The notes beneath the pieces are model-generated. The model made no database searches and was not told where the DNA came from. It was given only the letters and a program-made list of their open reading frames with translations. A program made the position numbers and the translations under genes. Below, piece by piece: positions 35,750 to 46,948 of a stretch of 64,000 nucleotides of DNA. Origin of the DNA: Coptis chinensis (lineage: Eukaryota; Streptophyta; Magnoliopsida; Ranunculales; Ranunculaceae); the NCBI GenBank assembly GCA_015680905.1, contig CM027378.1, positions 39,157,001-39,221,000 of the forward strand. Direction: 5' to 3'. The first letter of the stretch is position 1; each line of letters starts with the position of its first letter.

Positions 35750-38700
35750 AAGGGTGAATAATACTTAGAAACCACTCTAAACATTGGGAATTGCAGAACT
35801 ATATAAGCTTCAAATGCCAACTTTCGAGATTAAGAACCAATATAAATACATGATTCAAATGAAGAGTCTAATGTGCACACAACACGACTAACCTTCCAAT
35901 AAAATGCAAACGCAACAAGGAGGTGGCTAGCAGTCATTCGGATGATCTAAACCTGCACCAATGTAGTAAGAGTACAACAATAATGGGTAATCTGTCACTA
36001 TTGTTGCTTTGAACAGAATCCCATGGTACGTCAGAGTGTGTATCTTTGTAGAGACAAAGATACTGAGTAGTGTTGTTACTAACTTACTAAAACAAAACTT
36101 GCATAAATGATGAGTATCGGACTTGCCTCATTTCAATGATATTATTTCTCTAGCAACAACATACGACTAAAAGCTAAAGCAATAGAAACAACACCTCTCA
36201 TAAGTCCACCCACTTTGATTATAACCTAACTAAAATTTAGGCGAGTAAGCATGCTCGTGACCATCAAATACTTGCATTTCTATCCCGTCTCTAGGCCCGC
36301 CATTTGTTTTCTTTTGCTCTGTTATGAGCGAGCTGAACTTCGATGCATTTGAAAGAACATATACTACACTTGAATTTGTAAAGAAAAAGTTGTTGAATGC
36401 CGAGATTGCTCACTGATCCTTGTATGTAATCCTCGGGGAATCCATACATCTTATTGAAAACTCTTGGAGATGGTGAGCCAAGAATAACCAATAATGGCTC
36501 GTCCAAGTAATATTAGAAAGATCAAAGTGGAATAAACGCCAAGACTTGTCCCGAAGGCTGCGACATCATAAAATCTTGTGTCGAACAAAATTGTAACTAG
36601 GAAAAACTTTAGCTAGATTACAAATATAACAAGAAAATCAATTGTCATTTTAGTTAAGAACAGAACAAACAATTATACTCGCATAAGAGACACTAACAAT
36701 TGTTCCATATTCATGTCTTTCATGTAACAAAGGCTTCAGAGTATGCAATCGACCACAAAGTCAAGCTCATCAAAAATAGAAACGACAAACACAAAATCAG
36801 CAGTCATCATTGCAACAGCAACACAAATCAATCCACATTCTTCTACTCAACAAGAACCACACAATTAAAACTCCACCTACACTTTTATAGATTAATATCC
36901 TATATCATATATACCACATTCTTTTTTTTATCCTAGGTATGTGTCAAAACAGGGAAAAAAAGTTGATTATCTTCTTGAGGAATGAAAAAACACATACATT
37001 GCATTGGTTAATGAGATCACAAATATATTATACGTACTCACCAAGTTACCATCCTTGACATGAAATTCCACTCCACTCCTACTCATATGTTTTCCCTACT
37101 ATCTATTCCATCAAGACACGTTGAACTGCAACCAGAGGAGGTGTATTTTGCTTGATTTGTTAAATTGGAAAGAATCCAAAACTATTTAGTATTTAAGCAA
37201 GCTAAAACCATAAGGCATCTCCTAGACTTGGGAGTATTATCTAATAGACAAATTAAAAGTAAAACCTTGCGCACAATAAGATTAAGGAAAAATGGAAAAT
37301 TAAACTCAAGATATTTTTAAGCCATGGATGGTTTATACATAAAGTGTGTCCAAACCCGAATTTTCTTTCCTTTCTTGCAAAAGTATTCAATGTAAATGCG
37401 TCATGTGTACCGATGTAAGATAAATCACCGAAATAAGTTCATAAGAAAATAAGAAAATGCAGAGAAAGATATTGGCAACATACCGGGAACAAGTTGACAT
37501 AAACGAGGTTTGAGAACTGATGTATTATGATAAACGCCGTCAAGGCATATCAGATGGATGACATACTTAACATAAACATACCAATAGGCCCTAAGAGAAA
37601 AATAGAGCAACTTGCAGGGGAAAGGTTCCTAGTGTACTTGGAGAATTCAGCTTGCTTTAATTGCACATGCACATAGGCAACACTTGTCAACAACACTCAT
37701 GTTTGCCAATTACAAAGTAAGTACTATGAAAATTAATACCAATCTATTTGATCCGATTAATATACTTTGCCAAGCTACATCTTACACATGCCTAAACAAG
37801 CCAAAAAGATAGATTTGAAAGCAGCTAGAACCTTAGTTCTTGAATACCAGCACCCTGACACATGAATATCAACAATATGATACTAAACAAATTGAGAAAC
37901 AAGTACATAAATGCAATGATCCAAAATCTAAAAAAAAATAACTGGGATTCCTTTAGCTAAAACGTGCCATAATCCTTTTGAATTTATATAAGGACTCGTG
38001 TTTGTAGATCAGTAAATAGATAGCAAACAAAAAGCAGGGACTAAAGCTAGTAGAATTGAATCGAGCCCAACCTAATCTCTGGAATTTACGATTCAAACGT
38101 CGAAACAATGAACTTCCACTAATTTCATTTTACTTTGTACAAGAATAATGTGAATGTATAATAACTAGACTAAATCTTAACAATGCCTGACAGTTACACC
38201 AACTAAAGACGAACACTTCCTATGATCCCTCCTCAAGACTAGATAACTTAAGCGTATATAAACACTCATTTCATCATTTCCACATAAGATATATAAACAA
38301 GCACCTATAAAGTGTATATACCTAATAATTAACATTATTTCATGTAAATGACTCTGTCCTTTACATGTAAATTACACAACATATTATACTTCTATATTGC
38401 TCCTTCATTACTCGTAATTTCAATATACCAAAGCCTTCTATCACAACCCATAGTTCTTCTTCTTAGAACACACTAGTAGTCTTACTGTATAACTACCTTT
38501 AGTCACTATGCATTTTACAAATTTATTTACATCTAGTTACACTCTTGCCCCGAGATAGAGTCATTGAGCTATTTTGTCATAAGCGAGGCATTCTGGTTTC
38601 CCAACTGACATCTTGGTCTTCCTGTGACAACGACTTAAGGGCCACCTTAGACAACAGGATTACGTTGATTACATTTTCCCAATCAAATAATCCCAACTTA

Positions 38701-38888
38701 CATACTAAAATTAAAATGACAATATTAATATAAATAATATAGATAAAAAGAAAAACACTAAAAAAATTCAATAAACTAGAAAAATAATAATAATAACAAT
38801 ATATATACCTTTTTTTCTCAAAATGTGAATAACAAATGTCTGACACAGATCACTTCCAAAGAAGAAGTTGAGAACGAACGCATAATAT
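35750..38888. other. CACTA interior without recognised genes
   Basis: This interior is AT-rich. A minus-strand open segment at 36506-36291 reads MDEPLLVILGSPSPRVFNKM and YGFPEDYIQG. It looks like a real coding exon, perhaps from another captured gene, but I do not recognise the family. A second minus-strand piece at about 38670-38577 (KVALKSLSQEDQDVSWETRM) is also unrecognised. Confidence 0.4.
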
Positions 38889-39120
38889 CTAAGCCTTCTC
38901 TTTAGCAAAGAAGATAGAAGGCTTGATGCGGAGGCGACCGATCCTAGTAGCAATGAGCCCAACTTTACGTCTCCGGAGGGGCATCACGACTAAGATACTA
39001 GCATGCACAATGTCTTTGGTGATTACCACCACCATGAGGATGCTCAACAGGATTCATAGCAACACCACGGACCTTGGGCCAACAGTTCCTCTTCACCCTG
39101 TATTTGTGATAAGTGTTTCC
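38889..39120 (-). pseudogene. RPL8: Captured ribosomal protein L8 (uL2) C-terminal fragment
   Basis: On the minus strand the block reads [20 protein letters not shown] and then [15 protein letters not shown], the highly conserved C-terminal region of cytosolic 60S protein L8 (uL2). That region contacts the peptidyl-transferase centre. A frame change after HQ is followed by RRDAP and KVGLIATRIGRLRIKPSIFF in another frame, with a stop at 38889-38891. The rest of the gene is absent. The fragment lies about 0.8 kb inside the right end of the CACTA element. The frame change shows it cannot make a normal tail. Confidence 0.9.
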
Positions 39121-39194
39121 TACCTTCAACAATATATATACCTGACAACGAGCAACGGCGTCGAAATGAGCAGCAAAAATATATATGGGCAAGT

Positions 39195-39578
39195 TTACCT
39201 TACCTTCATTGCCCCCATTGACAATCCAACACACCGCATACTTGACTCAACTATCCGACACGTTCTTGAAACAAATCTTTCATCGGCGGCTGCTGCTCCG
39301 AAACAATTGATGGGCATTCGAGAAGCTGCTGCTACTACTACACATTCCTTTCTATTATAGCATTTTAGAAAAACAGCATTCGAGAAGCTGCTCCTCTTTT
39401 GAGGATTTGAGAATAGTGGGGCGTTGGAATTGAGCTTCACTGTGGACAGCTGCGTGCTTTGAGACAAGGTTTTCAGAAAGAGGAATAGAAATGGGGATGT
39501 ACTAATTTTGATTGAAACGTTTTCATTGGATGAATAACTAGGGCTAAATAAAGGATTTTGAAATGGTTCTTCTTCCAT
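39195..39578 (-). CDS. Chimeric open frame next to the RPL8 fragment, function unknown
   Basis: This 127-codon minus-strand open frame starts [20 protein letters not shown]. It has a Ser/Phe-rich N-terminus that could resemble a plastid-targeting peptide, then [20 protein letters not shown] and [19 protein letters not shown]. It lies upstream of the RPL8 fragment in the same orientation inside the CACTA element, so a fused transcript is conceivable. I do not recognise its source. It may be another captured exon or chance. Confidence 0.3.
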   Translation of the reverse strand: MEEEPFQNPLFSPSYSSNENVSIKISTSPFLFLFLKTLSQSTQLSTVKLNSNAPLFSNPQKRSSFSNAVFLKCYNRKECVVVAAASRMPINCFGAAAADERFVSRTCRIVESSMRCVGLSMGAMKVR

Positions 39579-39918
39579 TCCGAATCAATCCCCATGAGAG
39601 AAGAATGCTTCTTCACCCAAATCAAGGGATTATGGGGCGGCTTCCACAGACAGAAAGGCATAAGAGGATTTTTTTTAGGTTCAAGTGAAGTAGAAACACG
39701 GGTCCAAAGAAAAGGGGATTTTGGAAGGCGACGAAAAAATGTTTGGGATTACGACGGCTGGGTTTCATGTTTTCTATTATGACCAGGTCAAATCTTTAAA
39801 GAGTCCTGGACTTCCTGGACTTTGTCCCTGCGACGGTTTTGAAGAGTGTACGACGGGTATACAAGTACTTTATTAAGGACGGTAAAATCAGTCTTATAGG
39901 TTCGTCCTTAATCCACAA

Positions 39919-39931
39919 TTCTGGTGTAGTG
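39919..39931 (+). repeat. CACTA right terminal inverted repeat
   Basis: TTCTGGTGTAGTG is the exact inverse of the left terminus at 34162-34174. It is followed by CTT at 39932-39934, the 3-bp target duplication. Confidence 0.95.
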
Positions 39932-40180
39932 CTTAGAGATGCATTTATATATGGTATTACACAAGGTTATAGGTCTAAAGTCTTCAACCTTTGAGGGGTT
40001 GTTAACTTTGGGAATGAGACATATAAAGGTAGCATTGACACCTCTAGGACATCTACAAAATTTAAATGCATTAAGGATAGCACATGTAAAATCGCCACCA
40101 ACTATTTCCCAACAACTTTTGAAAAAGAACGGAGTGAAGCCATCTGGCCTAGGAGCTGCATTCTCTTTCATCTCAAAAAG
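39932..40180 (-). pseudogene. LINE reverse transcriptase N-terminal piece
   Basis: The minus-strand frame reads MKENAAPRPDGFTPFFFKSC, then ATFICLIPKVNNPSKVEDFR and PITLCNTIYKCIS. These are the PDG and LIPK..DFRPI motifs at the start of plant LINE reverse transcriptases. It is bounded on one side by solo LTR S2 and on the other by the CACTA element. Both boundaries fall inside the reading frame, which resumes at 34158 and at 41390. Confidence 0.9.
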
Positions 40181-41389
40181 TGTAGGAACCGTTATGGTGG
40201 CAGTTTACAAACTGTGAAAACCATGCGCAGCGGAATAAAGGTTCTCACGATTTTGGTTAGAAATTCATACCTTTAGATCAGCTGTGATATCTCTGAGAAT
40301 CTAAGATCTATGAAATCAGCAACCTCTTGATCCTCTATTGTATTCCTATCCTTAGAATGGACGTTGTGTGGGCAACGATCTACCACCCTTTCTTTCTCTC
40401 TTTGCCTCTCTTTTTCCAATCAAGTGAATAATGAAATCGGCCACAAAGAAAATGTTTCTTTATATAGGCTACAACAGGGACCATGAGGAGAAATTAAGGT
40501 TTGGCCTCTTGACGGGATTGGGCTTCCCATGTTCGCCCATAACACATGGCCCAAGTCCGTCAATAAATGGCTTATTCCACTAAAGGCCATTGTTGCACTA
40601 CCACCCTAATCCTAAACTACGTTTATGGGCTCCATATTATATGCTCGTTGATCTCCTCGTGTTTAAGATATCGAATGCCCGTTGATTAAGTTAAGTTACT
40701 GACAACTACATTAATCAACTTCTTATATCCTTGAGTAGTACCACTCAACCTCATTGTCATGTCGGATTAAATCCACCTGCAGGGTTTACATGACAATCCT
40801 TATGAGCTCCTCAAGGGGACTTCATCAGCTCAACTTCCTGCGGGTCACGGATTCCTTCTATAATCAACAGCACACCTTACATACAATGTCATTACCCAAT
40901 CCATCGAGTTTGTTGAATCACAAATGAATCTCACTCATTGATGATTTAAAGCAATGTACAATTCACGTAAGTGCTCGTTATTATATCTAAATTAAGAGGA
41001 CAAACATCCATAATAACAGAGGTGTTTGTTCTCTTATATAGTCAGTATAAAGAGAAACAACCTCACTTGGTCTTGTTCAATACACACAAAGTGTACTAGT
41101 GTAATCTTGTAGTCAAGATAGACTAATACCAGATTATACTACAACCATACCAATGGTTTGTCCAAATCCATCTAGGTTGTGAACGTTTACTTATACTTTA
41201 TAAGGTACTGATGATATGATCTTCTGTGTGTCACCACACACCAAATCATCTACAACATAAAGTGTTAGACATATGCATATAACTAATAACATATATAATA
41301 TGTATAATATTTGCCCATATGATTCTCATTCAAAATATAAAGAATTAGAGTTAATACAAAAGTAATGCGTTCAGTATATAACCCTATCA
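40181..41389 (-). mobile_element. Solo LTR S2 (1209 bp), TSD AAAAG
   Basis: It begins TGTAGGAACCGTTATGG and ends AACCCTATCA on the plus strand, flanked by AAAAG at 40176-40180 and 41390-41394. It is closely similar to S1 and S3 along the whole length. The minus-strand TATA region lies at about 40457-40468 (CCTATATAAAG). It interrupts the LINE just upstream of its reverse transcriptase. Confidence 0.94.
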
Positions 41390-42141
41390 AAAAGAGCTTT
41401 TTTAACTTCCGCAGGAGTAATATCAGAGTCTAGAAGAAGATTCATGGCAGGTGAGATGATAGCTTTAACTTGAAGATTGTTGAAGAACTCCATACCACAG
41501 ATTTCCCCTGGCTCAGACCCCAGAATCTTAGTATAGTGGCCTACAAATGATTGTATATCCTCAGTCTGCCCAGTTACAGTATCCCCATCTGCATTTTGTA
41601 TGCACCATATGCCATTCTTAGTTTTTTTTCCTCTAGTGATTTAAAGAAATACGCCGTGCATTTGTCTCCATCTCTAGCCCATAAATCATCTTGTTTACTC
41701 TTGATTTTAGCCGCTTCTATTCTTGCTAAGTCACTATATTTCTGAAGAGCTTCCTTTTCGTTTTGTCCCACCACCAAATCCCAAGGTGTGGCTTGCAATT
41801 GCCTTTGCACATCATACAACACTTCCCTAGCTTGCTCAACTCTACCATGAATATCTGAGAACTGAGCTCTAGCCCAAGGTTTAACTCTAGCCTTCAAAAG
41901 TTTTAGTTTCTACATGAGGACATACATTGGATTTAAAAACAATTGTACCTCCCAAACCTCTTGCAACATGCCTTGGAATTCCTCTTGTTCTAGCCAATAA
42001 TCCTTGAATCTAAAAGGTAAAGCTTTCCTGTCATAATCATGCCAAAAGAGGAGGATTGGTGAATGATCTGATACCCCATGGGGTAAGAACTCTGCCTTTG
42101 ATAACAGATACATATCAGTCCATAAACTGTTGAATAGGCAA
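41390..42141 (-). pseudogene. LINE endonuclease C-terminus and linker
   Basis: The minus-strand frame 42113-41910 contains FLPHGVSDHSPILLFWHDYD, with the SDH catalytic triplet intact, then PFRFKDYWLEQEEFQGMLQE. The next segment, 41897-41574, continues KPWARAQFSDIHGRVEQARE and ARDGDKCTAYFFKSLEEKK, the helical linker before reverse transcriptase. A frameshift separates the two. The N-terminal part of the endonuclease and ORF1 are missing because Athila-like element A1 begins at 42142. Confidence 0.88.
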
Positions 42142-43670
42142 TGATAAAAGGTAAAAACGCTAGTTTTACCTACAAATAAGTGATGAAACTCAAACGTAAA
42201 TAAAACTAAGACTTTTTTCTTGCTAAAGTATCAAAGTTCTACACTCTCGATGCTATTGCAATAAGTGGAGTAGAGAATTCGTTCCACTCCTAGTTCTTTA
42301 GAATTAACGTTAACAACGATTATTAGTTCTATCAAAGTCAATGAGAGTACGGATTAATATAATTATGCTAACAACGGGGGAAATAACGTAGTCGATATGT
42401 TCTAAATAATAAAATGGAAATTAAAATACTAAGGTTTGAATCTAGATAAAGAATTAGGGGGATTTGATTCCACCTTAATTCGACTTAATCAACTAGCGAG
42501 GAATTGTCGTAATCCGAATTTCAATGCTTTCGCATAGCAATTGGGTCTTTCTAATTCCTAATTATTCATGGTAATCTCTATAAACTAACAACTAGCATGT
42601 GAAGCAATCAAACCCATTCTCATGGTGAGCTAATTACTTTCAAGAATGGAATAGATTATTACAAACAATTCTACGCTAACAACAATCAAGTTTCATCAAG
42701 GTTTCCTTAAACCCCTCTAATGGAGGTTTTAGCCTTGAATCATTATACTATCATTTCTAAAACAAGAACAAATAGAACAACTTATTATTGAATAAATGAT
42801 TAAACTTCATAAATCTAATTTAACAATAGTCTAAGAATTCAACTGAAATTAAAACTAAATTTAGGAAATGAAAGTAAGACAAACTAATTATGAATTTAGG
42901 ACAAACTAAAGCTAAACAAGAATTGGATCATAAAACTAAATTGAAATGAAAAACTAATTCTTTATTATAAAACTAAATCTGATTCTAAAATAAAACTCAT
43001 CCTTGTTCTAAAACTAATTAACTGAATGTAAAAAAAAAACTAGATCTCTAACTACATTCTTAGATAATTCCTAAGTAAAAAACTTTATCTCTTAAGAGCT
43101 AAGTCTTTGTCTCTCATATGGAGGAGACCATATCCACAAATTCGTGCATGGGCTGAGGAGTCATGTTTTGGGCCGAAAAATCGAGCCCAAAACCTTATTA
43201 CTTCAGTCCACAAAGGGATTTTCAGCTGGATTTGACTACAATAGCCTTTTCGTCTACTTCTACTCCTCTGATTGGGTCAAGGCTAGGACCATTAGAAAGT
43301 TCTTTCCAAGCTGGTCGTTTTGACATAAGGAAGGCCCAATTTTAAGGTCTAAGTCCAAAGATACGGCCTTAGGAAGTTTTGATGACTTTTGTACGTTGTT
43401 TCTGCCCACGTTGACTTTGACTTTTCAGCTTTGACCAGGCATTAAAATGGCTTTTTCTCCTTGAATCTTGGCCTTTTATCATAGAACTTTTTAGCAACTA
43501 ACCCTTGCTCCTTTATCTCGCAAAAGGGGCGCATTTCTGCATATATTTGACTCCAATGCCTGAAATACATAGGAACACGATAACAGTACTAACTCTTACT
43601 TATTAATCACATAATTGGTCAAAAGCGATATTGTTAAAGGGGTTAAAACAACAGTTTTGGGCTCTTATCA
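42142..43670 (-). repeat. 3' LTR of A1 (1529 bp)
   Basis: On the minus strand it begins TGATAAGAGCCCAAAACTG directly after the polypurine tract and ends ..TTTTACCTTTTATCA. It is homologous over its length to the LTRs at 53600-55063 and 57398-58871. Confidence 0.87.
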
Positions 43671-45512
43671 AACCACCCCCAAATAGCATTTTGCTTGTTT
43701 TCTAGCAAATATGAGAAATTAAAATAAGTGACCAAAAATGGAGTTCTAACTAATCTCGTTTCACCGAGTGCAATTGCATTGACCATATGTAACAAGGCCT
43801 TAAACCACTCTGAATTCCTTAGTGGACGAGTTATAGCCTCGTTAGAATTTTCAAGTTAAGATACTCACAAACTTCATTTACTACAACGACTAAGAAATAA
43901 AACTATTATTTCCTTATTTATGTCTCAATTATCTATACATCTCACTAGCAATGAATACATAATAATCAAGTCAAAACCTAAGATAATATATGTATAATAA
44001 TCAATCATCTACGAATAAACATATATACAATGAGTAATACTATGAAATGCACTAATAAGTCAATTTCTGAAACTTTGGAATAACGTCCTTAAGTAGATCC
44101 TCACATAAAAGTCAAGACAAAAACACTATGATTTTTTCACTCAAGTTTCGCTACTCCAGTGTGCAGTGGGCACACTTTACCTTACAAACTCAATGACACA
44201 CAAGGAAGCCGAAGTCGATCAAACACATCTGAACTTACTATCACACTAACATATTCCTAATTGAGCTAGAGGTCTTTACTAGGTATTACGGGAATTAGGT
44301 GATGGTTTAAGAATGAAGAAAATGGATATTCAAAAAGAACCAATCTCAGATAATAGAATCTTCATATTCTGTAACTGGAGAAAACCTTGTTCTTCTGCTT
44401 CTACACTTTGTTTCCATCTTTAGCCTTTTTATTTTGGCTTTCTGACTTCTTTTATTCTATTTTTGGAGTTTTTATTTTGTTTTTATTTTTATTTTTCTTT
44501 TCTTTTCTTATCTTTGGATGGAAACTTCTTTTCTTTTTCTTTTCAGAAGCAACTACCTAATTTTTGTTTACATAGGTTTTTCTCTTCTCTTTTCTTCACT
44601 CATCCTATTCTCAGACTCGTTCTAAAATGGGTAGGTTAATTTTTTATTTTGTTTTGTTTTTGTAAAAGGGTAAAGGAATTGTGGTTTATGAAAGGGTAAA
44701 GAAAGGCTCAGAGGGGCGACTAGCGGGAAATAATTCATAGGTTTGAATTTTTGGCTATATCGATCCAAAGAGGGCTTAAATTCTCGCTTAGGATATGGTA
44801 TAGTGTTCAAGTAAGTGGTCGTGTGATTTCTCTATCCGGAATTTACTTATCCCTTGCGTCATTTCTCAAATATTTCAGTCATATAAGGCTTTAGGCTATA
44901 TTCTCACAGGATTAGTAGAATAAGTACTCTAGCCTAGATTTCATAAACTTACTGCCAAACAATCATAGATACTCATGTAATATATTTATAGAAAGATGCA
45001 AAGATTATTACCTACATATTAACCTAAGTTTCTAAAAAGTATTTTAATGCAAAAGCTAACGTGAGACTTCTAGATTATTAAAAGCATAGAAAAAGAAAAC
45101 AATACCAATATTCCTAAGTGTATAGCATAACTTTTTATTTTTTTTATTTTTTATTTTTTTGAATTTTTGAACTTTTTACTAGAAAACAAGTGAATATTGT
45201 ACATATATATATCCTAACAGATGCCTTAAATTATGCGTGTTTCTATGCCACCCCCAAACAAAAAGCATGCTTTGTCCTTAATGTATTGAAATAAAAAGTG
45301 TAGAAAAATACCATGGAAACGCGTGAAATTTGGAACATCTACAAAGCAAAGTTAAAACATACTAATATTAAAAAATAAAAACAGACGCAACTTTATATGA
45401 GTTCCACCCATTATGGGGTTACAAGAAGTAAATTGCTTGGGACATAAGCAGACACGAACAAAAATAAAAACTTACCTCCTCTCCAACGTTTAAGCGTCAT
45501 CCTCCTCCTATT
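43671..45512 (-). other. A1 3' noncoding region
   Basis: It is shared with A2 (55064-56900) and A3 (58872-60670). It ends in the phrase GAAAACAAGCAAAATGC and the polypurine tract on the minus strand. It includes T-rich stretches (44400-44620) and a conserved hairpin, GTGTGC..GCACAC, near 44159-44176. No protein domain is visible. Confidence 0.75.
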
Positions 45513-46099
45513 CTATAAAGAAATGAGACTCCTTTGCATCCTGCCCCACCATGCTTCACACCATTTATCATCTACGATTGCTAACCTGTTAAGCGCCACT
45601 TGGTCGGATGGGGTGTAAGGTGCAATTTGATAAGGTTGTATCCTCCACCCTTGCCAAATCATTACACATAAAGATCGAATAATACAATTGGTGGCTCTAA
45701 AAATGTCGACCCCAACCCAATCCGTGAAATAGGTACAAAAAATAGGGAAGAAACACAACATAATACGACAAACTAAAACAGGCATAAGAATGTACTTATG
45801 CCTCATGCTATAGGCTCGCGCTAAACTAGAAACTAAGGTTCGGGGCAGGTCATAGAGCATATGTCCCGTGGCTAAAGCAAGGAAGACGCTGCAAGTGGCG
45901 TCATTCACAGAAGAAAAATGCCATTCCCCTAATATGTTTAACATGATCCAAAACATAACAGTGCCCACATTCATGGACAGGCTACCAAGGGCGACATTAT
46001 ATTCCCCTTGGTCCTCGATACGGAAAATTCCTACCCCATAAGCCTCATGCAAAAACTCATAGGTGTAGATATACATATTATTTACCCAATAGCCCCATG
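45513..46099 (-). pseudogene. A1 ORF in env-like position (plant transposon protein, unknown function)
   Basis: This 187-codon open frame begins MYIYTYEFLHEAYGVGIFRI and continues GEYNVALGSLSMNVGTVMFW, LMLYDL-type and MRHKYILMPVLVCRIM segments. It ends KWCEAWWGRMQRSLISL. It aligns with A3 (60671-61276) and with the broken A2 copy (about 56900-57397). Its C-terminus differs from theirs because of a small deletion and frame change. Its position near the 3' LTR of Athila-like elements resembles the extra ORF of that lineage, perhaps the putative plant transposon protein family. I am not sure of the family. Confidence 0.62.
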
Positions 46100-46646
46100 T
46101 GATAAGTGCTCAAAAAGTGCAATTTATCCCTTGATTATGCCTCTTGTTTAGCCATCTTAGTGGACTAATAGTATTTGTAAGTTATGTTTTATAATTTTAC
46201 AGGTGAAAGAGAGAGTTTTGTGGAATATTAGAGAAAAAGGGGTAAAACGGAGAAATTCAAAGCATTAAGGATCACATAGGAAGCCCGTGGACAATCATGG
46301 AGAAGGCCAAGGAATTGAAGCTATTAAAGATTCGACTTGTACCTAATTTAATGCCTATTTGGAATCCCAAGGCCAAAGGATTCGTTGCTTGGACCAAAGC
46401 CCACAAACGAGGATAGAAGGATAGAGCAAAAGAAGGAAAATAGACTTCCGCATCTGGGACACATGGATCGTGCGTCCAGACATAATACTCGCGTCTGAGA
46501 TGCAAGGATAGTGTGTCTAGACGCATGAAACGACACTGTAGCCACTTCCTTCTCAGTTTTGGAGACGAAGTTGGACTCTGAAAGAAGTTGATTTGTATTA
46601 GGAAACAAATGGCAGTTTGGAATGCTTCTAAAACTTATTGTAACCC

Positions 46647-46656
46647 CTATAAATAG
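46647..46656 (+). promoter_or_regulatory. TATA box in the LTR of P
   Basis: CTATAAATAG, followed about 30 bp downstream by sequence suited to a transcription start, is the clearest promoter motif of the LTR. Confidence 0.55.
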
Positions 46657-46948
46657 AGGACCTAAGTGCCTCATGTAATTTGCCAATTCACTTATACTCT
46701 TGTCTCCAGAACTTGAGGCAGAGAGAGATTAATAATAAAAGATTCGGTTTTAATTAGTAGAGTCTTAATAAGTTAGTATTTCTAGTCTTATGTTCTTCGA
46801 CTCTTCTTCTTCTAGTTCTTTGTGTTCTTCCTTCATTATGGAAGGCTAATCTTCTCCTTCAAGGGAGGAGATGAAGCCGGTGCTTAAAGTTTAATAATTC
46901 TTCTGGTTCATGGTGTTCTTCAATTAGGTTAGTTCTTTATGTTTTTAG

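Larger units (their letters stand above)
34162..39931. mobile_element. CACTA-type DNA transposon (5770 bp) with captured host gene fragments
   Basis: The ends are CACTACACCAGAA at 34162 and TTCTGGTGTAGTG ending at 39931, a perfect 13-bp inverted repeat beginning with CACTA. The 3-bp target duplication is CTT (34159-34161 and 39932-39934). Both subterminal regions (34180-34450 and about 39825-39910) carry repeated ACGACGG and CCGTCGT-type motifs, as expected of transposase binding regions. No transposase was found, so it is non-autonomous. Inside are exons of an ERD6-like sugar transporter (34939-35745) and the C-terminal part of ribosomal protein L8 (38889-39120), both on the minus strand. 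The insertion splits the LINE reverse transcriptase frame precisely. Confidence 0.95.
30311..42141 (-). mobile_element. Minus-strand L1-type LINE, interrupted by three insertions
   Basis: LINE pieces lie at 42141-41390 (endonuclease end and linker), 40180-39932 (start of the reverse transcriptase), 34161-31970 (polymerase core, zinc-binding domain, start of RNase H) and 30707-30311 (end of RNase H and 3' tail). Between them sit solo LTR S2, a CACTA-type element and solo LTR S1, each with a perfect target duplication. Removing them brings the LINE frame back together at each junction. The 3' end shows TTATTTGGGGGGG then a short A-run on the minus strand (30317-30306). Its 5' part is cut off by Athila-like element A1 at 42142. 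Confidence 0.88.
42142..46099 (-). mobile_element. Athila-like Ty3/gypsy element A1, 3' part
   Basis: On the minus strand this is an ORF (46099-45513), about 1.8 kb of noncoding 3' sequence, a polypurine tract (TGGGGGTGGTT, 43681-43671) and a 1.5-kb 3' LTR (43670-42142). The same order is seen in A2 and A3. The ORF is cut at 46099 by insertion of element P, so the 5' part (gag, pol, 5' LTR) should lie beyond the window. The left flank GGCAA (42137-42141) is the predicted target duplication. Confidence 0.85.

Noticed and set aside
38889..39120. Functional ribosomal protein L8 gene
   Set aside because: Only the C-terminal part is present, it has a frame change after the HGGGNHQ motif, and it lies inside a CACTA element.
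43163..43345. Plus-strand open frame repeated at 58353-58541
   Set aside because: It recurs because it lies inside the A-element LTRs. It has no conserved start, no domain, and the A2 copy is not open.
46272..46686. Minus-strand open frames in the 5' LTR of P
   Set aside because: They run antisense to the LTR, cross its TATA region and show no protein family features.
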